Shown here: positions 1 through 8,119 of the stretch, one piece after another
How positions within the stretch are numbered: the first letter of the stretch is position 1
How the letters are laid out: each line of letters starts with the position of its first letter
NCBI RefSeq assembly: GCF_014650555.1
Contig: NZ_BMVE01000007.1
Location: 124,001 to 188,000, forward strand
Length of the DNA stretch: 64,000 nt
Origin: Streptomyces goshikiensis
GTDB lineage: Bacteria; Actinomycetota; Actinomycetes; Streptomycetales; Streptomycetaceae
Reading direction: 5' to 3'
Translations under genes and position numbers: made by a program
The notes under the pieces: generated by a model
Told to the model about the DNA's origin: nothing
The model's database searches: none
Seen by the model: the letters and a program-made list of their open reading frames with translations, nothing else

Positions 1-85
1 GGGCCGCCTTCCGCTGGAGCACGGTGGCCAGCGCGTTGCTGAGCGCCGCGAACAGCGCGAGGAGGACCGGCAGGACGACGCCCAT
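1..85 (-). CDS. DMT-family transporter, N-terminal fragment
   Basis: The first 28 residues of a protein start at an ATG at 85 and run off the left edge of the window. They are almost wholly hydrophobic (MGVVLPVLLALFAALSNALA, then TVLQRKAA), which fits the first membrane helix of EamA/DMT exporters, where an N-terminal helix with SNA-A-VLQR is common in Streptomyces. A weak ribosome site (GAGG) lies about 10 bases upstream of the ATG. The gene reads in the same direction as the MepB and ATP-grasp genes but is separated from them by about 115 bases. The substrate cannot be told from this fragment, and another membrane protein family is possible. Confidence 0.55.
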   Translation of the reverse strand, partial: MGVVLPVLLALFAALSNALATVLQRKAA

Positions 86-200
86 CCCGCGATCCTCACG
101 GCGCCCGCGCCCCGCCCGCCCCGCCGACACGCCGGCCGGCCCGCATTCCCCCGTCCGCGCCGCGCCCGAGCCGCGTGCCCGCGGCCGGGCCGGGGCCGCG

Positions 201-698
201 TCAGGGGTGGTAGAGCCGTCGCGCCCGGCCGAGGTCGGTGGTGGAGGGCGTGCTCAGGTCCAGGAAGTGTTCCAGCTGCCAGGCCTGGGTACGGGCGGCC
301 TGGCGGCTGGGCACGGTCACCCACGGCGGGTACACGCGCAGGGCCCGCTTGCCGCCGGCGCCGTCCACGGAGACCACTCCGTGCCGGCGCATCGCGTCCA
401 TGGAGAACACGAACTGGCCGAAGTGGTCCTGCTCGCGGCTGCTGATGACGAAGAGGTCCACGGGATCCGCCGCGTCGAACGGCTGGATGGGACCGCCGGG
501 GGACCTCTTCCACACCGTGACGAACTGACCGACCTTCGTCGGCGTCGTCCGCGCCACCCGGAACCGGACGGCGCGGCCGTCGAGGGTGAACACATGGGCG
601 GCGTACTCGGCGCTCTCGGCCTCCGGCACCGGCTCCGAGCAGGCGAAGCCGCACGGGTCGTAGGCGAGTTCGCGCGCCGCGCGCAGCTCGGGGTTCAT
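201..698 (-). CDS. MepB-like protein
   Basis: 165 residues, the usual length for the MepB family (PF08877), named after the third gene of the Staphylococcus aureus mepRAB locus and of unknown biochemical function. Family-like segments are WKRSPGGPIQPFD (about residues 63-75), then a run giving DLFVISSRE and GQFVFS, and a C-terminal stretch with W-V-VPSRQAA-TQ-WQ. No signal peptide or membrane helix is seen, so it is probably cytoplasmic. Its ATG overlaps the stop of the upstream ATP-grasp gene by four bases, so it is the last cistron of a three-gene operon. The pairing with two ligases is the only functional hint; a role in modifying or sensing their product is inference. Confidence 0.75.
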   Translation of the reverse strand: MNPELRAARELAYDPCGFACSEPVPEAESAEYAAHVFTLDGRAVRFRVARTTPTKVGQFVTVWKRSPGGPIQPFDAADPVDLFVISSREQDHFGQFVFSMDAMRRHGVVSVDGAGGKRALRVYPPWVTVPSRQAARTQAWQLEHFLDLSTPSTTDLGRARRLYHP

Positions 699-1516
699 GA
701 ATCCGTCCCGTCACGAGGGGCCGGGACGGAGGGCGGTCCGGCCCGGCGCAGGGTCAGCGAGGCCAGGGCCTCGGGGGCGCCGGCCTGGCCGCGGACGCCG
801 GGGAAGGCGTTGACGTCCACGATCAGCGGGGCGCCGTCGCCGGATTCGATGATGTCCACGCCGTACACGTCGAGCCCGAACGCCTCGCCGACCCGCAGCG
901 TCAGATCCGTCCAGGCGGACGGCAGCCGCGGCAGCGGCAGGTTGGGGCCCCGGCCGTCCGGCGAGAGTTCGGAGCGGCGCCGGGCCGCGAAGACCCGGCC
1001 GCCGATCGCCCAGAGCTTGTGGTCCCAGCCGCTGTTGGGCGTGAACGCCTGCACCACGACCGGCTCGCGCGGCCATGCGCGGGCCAGCTCCGCCAGTTCG
1101 CCGGGGGTGTCCACGCGGGCGACCAGATCGCCCCGGCGGCTGCGCCGGCTCTTGACGACCACGGGGGAGTCCAGGGACTCCTCCGCGGCCCACGCCGACA
1201 GCGAGGCGTGGGTACGGGTGGCCGCGAAGGGCAGGCCCGCCCGTATAGCCAGCTCCGCCATCTCGGTCCGGTCCTGGCACCGCGCGGTCGCGGCGGCGGA
1301 GTTCACCACGGCCGCGCCGCGCCGCTCCAGCTCCCGCGCCAGCTCCAGGGCGCGGGGCGTGCGCGACTTCAGCAGGTACACGTCGGCCGGCGGCCCGGGG
1401 ACCCCGGGCGCGGTACCCGGATCCAGTACCTCCACCCGGTGCCGGGGGGTGAGCAGCGCGGCCGCGCCCGCCAGCAGCGGATGCCCGGGTTCCGGCGTGA
1501 TCAGGCCGATCCTCAC
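695..1516 (-). CDS. ATP-grasp ligase, RimK-like (second of pair)
   Basis: 273 residues with a short N-terminal Rossmann-like part (MRIGLITPEPGHPLL) followed by an ATP-grasp fold. Visible signatures are the nucleotide lysine strand VVVKSRRSRRGD (about residue 118), the VVQAF strand and the metal site IVDVNAFPG near residue 235. RimK/glutathione synthetase-type enzymes join a carboxylate to an amine through an acyl phosphate. Its start overlaps the stop of the longer ATP-grasp gene by four bases, and its stop overlaps the mepB-like start in the same way, so the three are translationally coupled. It shares the KxWAIGG-VFA-RR and YGVDI elements with its neighbour, which suggests an ancient duplication. 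The substrate is unknown. Confidence 0.8.
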   Translation of the reverse strand: MRIGLITPEPGHPLLAGAAALLTPRHRVEVLDPGTAPGVPGPPADVYLLKSRTPRALELARELERRGAAVVNSAAATARCQDRTEMAELAIRAGLPFAATRTHASLSAWAAEESLDSPVVVKSRRSRRGDLVARVDTPGELAELARAWPREPVVVQAFTPNSGWDHKLWAIGGRVFAARRRSELSPDGRGPNLPLPRLPSAWTDLTLRVGEAFGLDVYGVDIIESGDGAPLIVDVNAFPGVRGQAGAPEALASLTLRRAGPPSVPAPRDGTDS

Positions 1517-2421
1517 AGCGGCTCACCCGCCCGGGCGGAGACCTGCGCGGGGATCGACACGGACAGCGCCTGGGCCCGGGGCCGGGGCGCGGGCGGCGGG
1601 ACGGGCGTGCCGCCCGCCCGCGCCAGGTCCAGTACCGCCCGGGCCACCCGGGCCGCCGCGTCCGGGACCTGACGGAAGCTCGGGAAGTCGTTCACGTCGA
1701 CCACCATCGGCCCCTCCGGTCCCAGGAGCACGTCCACCCCGTACAGGTCCAGCCCGTACACCGCCCCCACCTGCGCGGCGATCGCGGCGACCTCCGCCGA
1801 CAGCGGCACCCGGCGCTCCCGGACCGCCGGATCCGGGTGCAGCGGCGAGCAGCGCTCGGTCGCGAACAGCTCGCCGCCGACGGCGTACACCTTGATGTCG
1901 GTGCCCGAGTTGCGCACGTACGGCTGCGCGATGAGCAGGCCCTCGCCCGCCAGTTCCGGGAGCAGCGGTTCGAGCTGCCCCGGCGAGGACACCAGGTGGA
2001 CGGCCCGCCCCGAACTGCCGTCGGAGGGCTTGACGACGAGCGGGTACTCGGAGGCCGGGATCTCCCGCAGCAGCTCCGGCCGGGCCACGGCGTACGTCGT
2101 CGGCATCGGCAGCCCCCGGGTGCGCCCGATGGCGGCGGCCAGCGCCTTGTCCCGTACGCCCCGGATCGAGCGCGCGTCGTTGACGGTGGTCATCCCGGCC
2201 GCGGCGGCGGCTTCGAGCAGCGTCAGCCCCGGTCCGCCGGACACGGTCTTGAGCACCCACGCGTCGTGCGTGCCCGCGCCCATGACCTCGGTCATCCGCA
2301 GCAGTGATCCGCCCGGCCGCACTACGTCGACCTCGTGGCCCCAGGCCGTCAGCTGCCGGACGACCTCGTTCGGCATGCCGTCGTGGCGGTAGTGCTCCTC
2401 AACCAGGAAGCAGAGCCTCAT
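1513..2421 (-). CDS. ATP-grasp ligase, RimK-like (first of pair)
   Basis: 302 residues from the ATG at 2421, chosen because GGGGAAAGG lies just upstream; an in-frame extension to 2481 lacks a site. It begins MRLCFLVEEHYRHDGMPNEV and carries ATP-grasp motifs: VVKPSDGSSGRAV (ATP-binding lysine and small loop, about residue 149), LIAQPYV, KVYAVGGELFA and the metal-binding MVVDVNDFPSF near residue 248. By family it should form an amide bond between a carboxylate and an amine. The C-terminal 50 residues are proline-rich and probably disordered. First gene of the operon with the second ligase and MepB-like protein. A perfect 12-base palindrome about 50 bases upstream may be an operator. Confidence 0.82.
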   Translation of the reverse strand: MRLCFLVEEHYRHDGMPNEVVRQLTAWGHEVDVVRPGGSLLRMTEVMGAGTHDAWVLKTVSGGPGLTLLEAAAAAGMTTVNDARSIRGVRDKALAAAIGRTRGLPMPTTYAVARPELLREIPASEYPLVVKPSDGSSGRAVHLVSSPGQLEPLLPELAGEGLLIAQPYVRNSGTDIKVYAVGGELFATERCSPLHPDPAVRERRVPLSAEVAAIAAQVGAVYGLDLYGVDVLLGPEGPMVVDVNDFPSFRQVPDAAARVARAVLDLARAGGTPVPPPAPRPRAQALSVSIPAQVSARAGEPL

Positions 2422-2470
2422 CGACCTTTCCCCACATTCCCCGGACGTCCGCCGATCCCGTCCGGCGAGT

Positions 2471-2482
2471 TGTGACGTCACA
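2471..2482. promoter_or_regulatory. Perfect palindrome TGTGACGTCACA
   Basis: A perfect 12-base inverted repeat lies 50 bases upstream of the first ATP-grasp start. It is placed where a repressor of that operon would bind. The TGTGA/TCACA halves resemble CRP/FNR-type or GntR-type sites, but the two-base spacing is shorter than a CRP box. The regulator is unknown. Confidence 0.4.
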
Positions 2483-2632
2483 GGATGTCATGGACCGCAA
2501 TGTGATGATCCCTCCGCATGCGGGGCCGTCGACTCCGCCGGGAGTTCGGTGGGTGGAACGGCCCGGGGTCAGAAATCGCCGCAGATCCGCTGTAATCGGT
2601 CTCGACGGGGGGAGATTTCTGTCAGGGGCTAT

Positions 2633-2660
2633 CTGAAACGATCAGCAACCCTCCTATAGT
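2633..2660 (+). promoter_or_regulatory. Possible vegetative promoter of the conservon
   Basis: CTGAAA (2633-2638) and TATAGT (2655-2660), 16 bases apart, resemble a housekeeping -35/-10 pair about 60 bases before the cvnA ATG. The -10 is good and the -35 matches four of six consensus bases. The rest of 2422-2721 holds only this element and the palindrome at 2471. Confidence 0.4.
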
Positions 2661-2721
2661 TGGCCATCGTTGCCGCAGGAACCCCTTCTTCCATTTTCGC
2701 CCCGGTTTGAGGCTCTGATTG

Positions 2722-4218
2722 ATGACGGCGTCGTCCTCCCCCCTTCGCCCCTCCGCCCTCGCCCTGCTCGTCACCTCGGTGGCCTCGGGCGCGTTCTGCA
2801 CGGCGGCGGTGGCAGCCGCCCCGTCGTCCGTCCAGCTCCCCCTCGGCTGGTTCGCCGGTTCCGGCGCGCTGCTGCTCAGCGTCGCGGCCTTCGCCGTGAC
2901 CTGGCTCGCCCACTCCGCCCGGTTGCTGCGCCGTCAGGTCGGTGACGCCGAGGCGCGGAACGCGAGGCTGACCGCCGAGACCGCCGCCCGCGCCGCCGAA
3001 CTCGACCGGCTCGCCGGGATCCACGCCAAGGAGACGGCGGCCCTCGCGGCCGCCCACGCCGCCCGCCTCGGCGCCGCGAACGCCGCCCACGCCGACACCC
3101 GCGAGCGCCTCGGCGAGGAGCTGCGGCGCGCCGAGTCCGGCCGGGCCGCCGCCATGGCCGCCGCCGCCAACGCGGCCGGGCGGATGCAGGCGCTCGCCAC
3201 CGGGATGCTCGCCGACCTGCGCGAGATGGAGCACCGGCACGCCGCCGAGGACGTCCTGGCCGACCTGCTCCACCTCGACCACCGCACCGCCCAGGCCGGC
3301 CGCCTCGCCGACTCCGTCGCCGTCCTGACCGGGGCCCGCTCGGGCCGCCGGTGGGCCAGGCCCATCGTCATGGAGTCCATCCTGCGCGGCGCGATGGGCC
3401 GGATCGGCGGCTACCAGCGGGTCCGGCTGCACTCCACCAGCGACGCCGCCGTCGCCGGGCACGCCGCCGAGGGCGTCATGCACGCCCTCGCCGAACTCCT
3501 CGACAACGCCGCGAACTTCTCCCCGCCGACCGCCGAGGTCCACGTGTACGTGGAGGAGGTGCCGGCCGGGATCGTCATCACCGTCGAGGACAGCGGGCTG
3601 GTGATGAGCGACCTGCAACTGCGCCGCGCCGAACGCGCCGTGACCGCCGAGTCGCTGGACCTGGCCGGAATCTCCGGCACCCGCCTCGGCCTCGCCGTCG
3701 TCGGGCGCCTGGCCCGCAAGCACGGCCTCACGGTCTCCTTCCGCCCCTCCGCCCGCGGCGGTACGGGCGCGCTGATCCTGCTCCCGCACGAGCTCCTCAG
3801 CAGCACCAACCCCGAACCCCCGCTCTCGCCGTCCACCCTCCCGGCCGACCTGCCCGCGGCCACGGCCGACGGCGCGGCGGACGAAGGCGGCGTTCGGACC
3901 GAACGGGCCGCCCCGGCCCCCGCCCCTGCCCCCGCCCCGGCGCTCGCCGAGGCCGAGGCCGCCCCGGAACCCCCGGCCCGCCAGGGCGACGGGGAAGGGC
4001 CGGAGATCGGCGAGAGCGGACTTCCGCAGCGGCGCCGGGGGCGGACCCTGGCCGCCGCGCACCCCGACGGGCCGGACGCCGCCGGCCGGGCCCCCCGTAT
4101 CCCGCCGGGCACGGCGTCCAGGTCGGCCGCCCGCTTCGGCAGCTTCCGCCAGGCCGTACGCGCCGCAGGCACCCCGCATTCGAACCCCCCGCACCCGGAA
4201 GGCGACACGGAAAAATGA
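2722..4218 (+). CDS. cvnA: Conservon sensor-kinase-like protein CvnA
   Basis: 498 residues from ATG 2722 (GAGG nine bases upstream; an adjacent TTG at 2719 is less likely). Two N-terminal membrane helices (about residues 9-30 and 40-62) precede an alanine-rich coiled coil (about 65-150) and a histidine-kinase-type ATPase domain with N-box ELLDNAANFS and a glycine-rich RLGLAVVGRLARKHGL. The D-x-G-x-G box reads EDSGLVM, so the second glycine is replaced. The C-terminal 140 residues are proline/alanine-rich and probably disordered. In conservons, CvnA is thought to assemble at the membrane with CvnB, C and D like a G-protein-coupled sensor. It overlaps cvnB by four bases. Ligand and phosphorylation activity are unknown. 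Confidence 0.9.
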   Translation: MTASSSPLRPSALALLVTSVASGAFCTAAVAAAPSSVQLPLGWFAGSGALLLSVAAFAVTWLAHSARLLRRQVGDAEARNARLTAETAARAAELDRLAGIHAKETAALAAAHAARLGAANAAHADTRERLGEELRRAESGRAAAMAAAANAAGRMQALATGMLADLREMEHRHAAEDVLADLLHLDHRTAQAGRLADSVAVLTGARSGRRWARPIVMESILRGAMGRIGGYQRVRLHSTSDAAVAGHAAEGVMHALAELLDNAANFSPPTAEVHVYVEEVPAGIVITVEDSGLVMSDLQLRRAERAVTAESLDLAGISGTRLGLAVVGRLARKHGLTVSFRPSARGGTGALILLPHELLSSTNPEPPLSPSTLPADLPAATADGAADEGGVRTERAAPAPAPAPAPALAEAEAAPEPPARQGDGEGPEIGESGLPQRRRGRTLAAAHPDGPDAAGRAPRIPPGTASRSAARFGSFRQAVRAAGTPHSNPPHPEGDTEK

Positions 4219-4616
4219 CCGGCACCACCACCGACGAGAAGCTCAGCTGGCTCCTGGAAAGCCTCCTGGAACGCACCCCCGGCGCCCGCCACGGCCTCGT
4301 GCTCTCCCGCGACGGCCTCAAGCTGTGCCGCACCCCCGAACTCTCCGTCGACCAGGCCGACCAGCTCGCCGCGATAGCCGCCGGCATCCAGAGCCTGTCG
4401 CACGGCGCGTCCATCGAGTTCGGCGACGGCACCGGCGGCGTGCGCTCCGCCATGGCCGAGTTCTACGGCGGGATCCTGTTCATCGTCGAGGCCGGCGAGG
4501 GGGCGCACCTGGCCCTGGTCGCCGCCGAGGACGCGGACGCCGGACTCGTCGGCCACAACATGTCCGAACTGGTGGAGCAGCTGAGCGAGCATCTGATCGC
4601 CAGGCCACGGGGTTGA
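4215..4616 (+). CDS. cvnB: Roadblock/LC7 protein CvnB
   Basis: 133 residues forming a Roadblock/LC7 (MglB-like) domain: LSWLLESLLERTPGARHGLVLSRDG at the N-terminus, then AAIAAGIQSL and a GGILFIVEAG strand, ending in SELVEQLSEHL. Roadblock proteins of this type bind small Ras-like GTPases, usually as regulators of their GTP cycle; here the partner is the CvnD protein encoded two genes downstream. The ATG overlaps the cvnA stop by four bases, and the stop overlaps the TTG of cvnC, so translation is coupled throughout. Length and order are typical of conservons. Confidence 0.92.
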   Translation: MTGTTTDEKLSWLLESLLERTPGARHGLVLSRDGLKLCRTPELSVDQADQLAAIAAGIQSLSHGASIEFGDGTGGVRSAMAEFYGGILFIVEAGEGAHLALVAAEDADAGLVGHNMSELVEQLSEHLIARPRG

Positions 4617-4987
4617 GCCGGAGAAGGCCGGGCCGGGACGACTCCCCGGACCGGCTGTACACCCTGACCGGCGGCCGCAGCAGCTCCGGCTCCGACGTGT
4701 TCGACCTGGTCACCCTGATCGTCGCCGAGTGCGATCCGGTGCCCGGCATGCAGTCGGAGCACGCGGCGATCCTGCGGATGTCCCGGTTCCCGACGGCGGT
4801 GGTGGAGATCGCGGCCGAACTGGAACTGCCGGTGTCGATCGTCCGGATCCTCCTCGCCGACCTGCTCGGCACCGGGCGCATCAGCGCCCGGCACCCGCGC
4901 ACGGCGCACGGCTCGGCCCACTCGTCGTACCGACTTCCCGATCCCGACATCCTGGAGCAGGTGCTCGTTGGACTCCGCAATCTCTGA
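4613..4987 (+). CDS. cvnC: DUF742 protein CvnC
   Basis: About 124 residues, a DUF742 protein. I place the start at the TTG at 4613, which overlaps the cvnB stop as TTGA and gives the usual basic N-terminus followed by DRLYTLTGGR. Typical DUF742 features are DLVTLIVAE, a winged-helix-like middle (SEHAAILRMSR-PTAVVEIAAELELP-SIVRILLADLL) and the closing DILEQVLVGLRNL. DUF742 proteins are known only from conservon-type operons and are proposed to be part of the membrane complex. The 3' end overlaps cvnD by 20 bases. Confidence 0.9.
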   Translation: MSRRRPGRDDSPDRLYTLTGGRSSSGSDVFDLVTLIVAECDPVPGMQSEHAAILRMSRFPTAVVEIAAELELPVSIVRILLADLLGTGRISARHPRTAHGSAHSSYRLPDPDILEQVLVGLRNL

Positions 4988-5600
4988 ACAGGGCGCAGAC
5001 CGGCCCGACGACCGGCCCCCGGCGCTGCGGAGCACCGCCGACAACGGCCTGAAGATCGTCATCGTGGGTGGTTTCGGCGTCGGCAAGACCACCATGGTCC
5101 GCTCGGTCAGCGAGATCCGACCGCTGAACACCGAAGAGACCATGACCAAGGCCGGCGAGGCCGTCGACGACACCGCCGGCGTCGCCACGAAGACCGCGAC
5201 CACCGTCGCCTTCGACTTCGGCCGCATCACCCTCGACGCGCACAACGTCCTGTACCTGTTCGGCGCCCCGGGCCAGGAGCGGTTCTGGTTCCTGTGGGAC
5301 CGATTGTTCTCGGGCACCCTCGGCGCGGTCGTCCTCGTCGACACCCGGCGGCTCGCCGACTCCTGGTACGCCATCGACCGGCTCGAACACCACGGCACGC
5401 CCTTCGTCGTGGCCTGCAACGACTTCGGCGGCCCCGCCCACACCCCGGAGCAGGTCCGCGAGGCCCTCGACCTGCCCGAGGGCGTCCCCCTGGTGTTCTG
5501 CGACGCCCGCTCGCGCGAGTCCAGCAAGGACGTCCTGATCTCCCTCATCCAGCACCTCCAGGCGTACCCCGCGCCGCTGACCCCGGAGCCCGCCCCGTGA
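4968..5600 (+). CDS. cvnD: Conservon GTPase CvnD
   Basis: 210 residues of a small Ras-like GTPase. The P-loop GGFGVGKTT is at residues 34-42, the switch-II element FGAPGQERF near 97-105, and a base-recognition strand VVACNDF near 143-149, in which N-D replaces the usual NKxD as in other CvnD proteins. The TTG at 4968 is the start that keeps the P-loop at the expected distance, and it overlaps the cvnC end by 20 bases. CvnD is the effector GTPase of the conservon, with CvnB as likely partner. The stop overlaps the GTG of the first P450, so it is co-translated with it. Confidence 0.92.
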   Translation: MDSAISEQGADRPDDRPPALRSTADNGLKIVIVGGFGVGKTTMVRSVSEIRPLNTEETMTKAGEAVDDTAGVATKTATTVAFDFGRITLDAHNVLYLFGAPGQERFWFLWDRLFSGTLGAVVLVDTRRLADSWYAIDRLEHHGTPFVVACNDFGGPAHTPEQVREALDLPEGVPLVFCDARSRESSKDVLISLIQHLQAYPAPLTPEPAP

Positions 5601-6835
5601 CCACCCCCGCCGCCCACGAAGCCCCGCCCGTCCACCTCGGTGACCCCCGCTTCCAGACCGACCCCGCCGAGCTGTACCGGGAGATGCGGCGCGACCACGG
5701 CGCCGTCGCGCCCGTGGTCCTCGACGGGGACGTGCCCGCCTGGCTGGTCCTCGGCTACCGCGAGCTGCACCAGGTCACCGGCGACCCCGTGCTGTTCTCC
5801 CGGGACTCGGACCTGTGGAACCAGTGGGACCGCATCCCGGCCGACTGGCCCCTGCTCCCGATGATCGGCCGCAAGCAGCAGTCGATCCTCTACACCGTCG
5901 GCGAACGCCACCGGGAGCGGGCCGGGGTCATCACCGACGCCCTGGAGTCCGTGGACCCCTTCGAACTCAAGGGCCACGCCGAGCGGTTCGCCGACGAGCT
6001 GATCGACGGCCTGTGCGGCAAGGGCGCCTGCGACATCGTCGGCGAGTACGCGATGCTGCTGCCCCTGCGCGTCCTCGCCCGGATCTACGGGTTCTCCGAC
6101 GAGCAGGGCCCCGGCCTGGTCACCGCCATGAACGACATGATCAACGGGCGGGAGGGCGCCCTGGAGGGCCAGCGCCACCTCGGCGAGTCGATGTACGGGC
6201 TGCTCGCCGCCAAGCGGGCCGCGCCCGGCCCCGACGTCGCCTCCCGGATGCTCGCCGCCGGGACCGGGTTCACCCTCGACGAGATCGCCCAGGACCTGAT
6301 GGTGATGCTGGCCGCCGGCCACCAGCCCACCGCCGACTGGATCGGCAACTCGATGCGCCTCATGCTCACCGACGACCGCTTCGCGGCCTCCCTCGCGGGC
6401 GGCCGGCACAGCGTCGGCGAGGCCATGAACGAGGTCCTCTGGGAGGACACCCCCACCCAGAACGTCGCCGGCCGCTGGGCCTCCCGCGACACCCACCTCG
6501 GCGGCCGCCGCATCGGCCGCGGCGACCTGGTGCTGCTCGGCCTGGCCGCAGCCAACTCCGACCCCCAGGTGCGCACCGACTCCGGCGCCCTCACCGGCGG
6601 CAACAACGCCTTCTTCTCCTTCGGGCACGGCGAACACCGCTGCCCCTTCCCGGCCCAGGAAATCGCCGAGGTCATCGCGCGCACCGGCATCGAGGTGCTC
6701 CTCGACCGGCTCCCCGACGTGGACCTCGCGGTGCCCGCCGACGCTCTCGCCCGGCGCCCCTCGCCCTGGCTGCGCGGCCTCACCGAACTGCCCGTCTCCT
6801 ACACGCCCACCCCCGCCCTTGGAGCCGACCGATGA
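5597..6835 (+). CDS. Cytochrome P450, CYP157-like (conservon cvnE)
   Basis: 412 residues from the GTG overlapping the cvnD stop. The heme loop SFGHGEHRC with cysteine 349 is intact. The K-helix position that should read E-x-x-R reads E279-V-L-W282, and the I-helix reads AAGHQPTADW instead of AGHETT. CYP157 family members in Streptomyces conservons are known to lack the ExxR pair, so this is a family trait rather than a sequencing error. An orthodox oxygenase role is doubtful; it may serve as a partner of the adjacent CYP154-type enzyme or as a heme sensor. It is fully coupled to both neighbours by four-base overlaps. Confidence 0.88.
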   Translation: MTTPAAHEAPPVHLGDPRFQTDPAELYREMRRDHGAVAPVVLDGDVPAWLVLGYRELHQVTGDPVLFSRDSDLWNQWDRIPADWPLLPMIGRKQQSILYTVGERHRERAGVITDALESVDPFELKGHAERFADELIDGLCGKGACDIVGEYAMLLPLRVLARIYGFSDEQGPGLVTAMNDMINGREGALEGQRHLGESMYGLLAAKRAAPGPDVASRMLAAGTGFTLDEIAQDLMVMLAAGHQPTADWIGNSMRLMLTDDRFAASLAGGRHSVGEAMNEVLWEDTPTQNVAGRWASRDTHLGGRRIGRGDLVLLGLAAANSDPQVRTDSGALTGGNNAFFSFGHGEHRCPFPAQEIAEVIARTGIEVLLDRLPDVDLAVPADALARRPSPWLRGLTELPVSYTPTPALGADR

Positions 6836-8067
6836 CGTGCCCGATCGACCACACCGGCCCCGCCGCCATCACCCTGGACCCCTTCGTCACCGACCTCGAC
6901 GCCGAGAGCGCCGCCCTGCGCGCCGCCGGCCCGCTGGTCCGGGTCGTCCTGCCGGGCGGCGTCGCCGTGTACGCGGTCACCCACCACGCCGAGGCCCGCA
7001 AGCTGCTCACCGACCCCCGGGTGGTCAAGGACATCGACGTCTGGGGCGCCTGGCAGCGCGGCGAGATACCCCTGGACTGGCCGCTGATCGGCCTCGCCAA
7101 CCCCGGCCGCTCCATGCTGACCGTGGACGGCGACGAGCACCGCCGGCTGCGCGGCCTCGTCGCCCAGGCCCTGACCGTACGGCGGGTGGAGAAGCTGCGG
7201 GCCGGCATCGAGGCGCTGACCACCGGCATGCTGGACCGGCTCGCCGCGCTCCCGGCCGGCGGGGCGGTCGACCTGAAGGCGGAGTTCGCGTACCCGCTGC
7301 CGATGAACGTCATCAGCGAGCTCATGGGCGTCGACGCCGCCGACCACCCGCGCCTGAAGGCCCTGTTCGAGAAGTTCTTCTCCACGCAGACGCTGCCCGA
7401 GGAGGTGCCGCAGATGATGGCGGACCTCGGCGCGCTGTTCTCGCGGATCGTGGAGTCCAAGCGGGAGAACCCCGGCGACGACCTCACCAGCGCCCTCATC
7501 GCGGCCTCCGAGGACGGCGACCACCTCACCACCGAGGAGATCACCAACACCCTCCAGCTGATGGTGGCGGCCGGCCACGAGACCACGATCAGCCTGATCG
7601 TCAACGCCGTCGTCGCCCTGGAGACCCACCCCGACCAGCGCGCCCTCGTCCTGGCGGGCGAGGTCCCCTGGGAGAACGTCATCGAGGAGACGCTGCGCTG
7701 GTCCACCCCGACCTCGCACGTCCTGATCCGCTTCGCGACCGAGGACATCGAGGTCGGCGACCGGATCCTGCCGAAGGGCGAGGGACTGATCGTCTCCTTC
7801 GGCGCCCTCGGCCGCGACGAGGCCCAGCACGGCGAAACGGCGGGCGAGTTCGACGTCACCCGCACCCCGAACCGGCACATCTCCTTCGGCCACGGCCCGC
7901 ACGTCTGCCCCGGCGCGGCGCTCTCCCGCCTGGAGGCCCTCGTCGCCCTGCCCGCCCTGTACGCACGCTTCCCGGGCCTCCGCCTGGCCGTCGCCCGCGA
8001 GGAACTGCGCAACAAGCCGGTCCTCACCCAGAACGACCTGTTCGACCTCCCCGTCCGGCTGGCCTGA
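6832..8067 (+). CDS. Cytochrome P450, CYP154-like
   Basis: 411 residues from the ATG that overlaps the previous stop. All canonical P450 elements are present: I-helix VAAGHETT (about 246-252), K-helix E286-T-L-R289 and heme loop SFGHGPHVC with cysteine 359. Order and similarity fit CYP154 enzymes, which accompany CYP157 in several conservons; some CYP154 proteins hydroxylate steroids or macrolide-like substrates in vitro. It is probably the catalytically competent member of the pair. No ferredoxin gene is adjacent, so redox partners must come from elsewhere. The native substrate cannot be read from the sequence. Confidence 0.9.
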   Translation: MTCPIDHTGPAAITLDPFVTDLDAESAALRAAGPLVRVVLPGGVAVYAVTHHAEARKLLTDPRVVKDIDVWGAWQRGEIPLDWPLIGLANPGRSMLTVDGDEHRRLRGLVAQALTVRRVEKLRAGIEALTTGMLDRLAALPAGGAVDLKAEFAYPLPMNVISELMGVDAADHPRLKALFEKFFSTQTLPEEVPQMMADLGALFSRIVESKRENPGDDLTSALIAASEDGDHLTTEEITNTLQLMVAAGHETTISLIVNAVVALETHPDQRALVLAGEVPWENVIEETLRWSTPTSHVLIRFATEDIEVGDRILPKGEGLIVSFGALGRDEAQHGETAGEFDVTRTPNRHISFGHGPHVCPGAALSRLEALVALPALYARFPGLRLAVAREELRNKPVLTQNDLFDLPVRLA

Positions 8068-8119
8068 CGCCCCCGGAAAATCGAATGTGCCCGCGAATCG
8101 GAGCGGATAGGTTGCTCAC

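Noticed and set aside
24..1895. Long plus-strand open frame of 623 codons
   Set aside because: Low-complexity Arg/Pro/Ala text opposite the MepB-like and ATP-grasp genes; it is an antisense shadow typical of high-GC DNA.
2471..2482. CRP box
   Set aside because: Half-sites fit, but the two-base spacing is too short for a standard CRP dimer; kept only as an unassigned palindrome.
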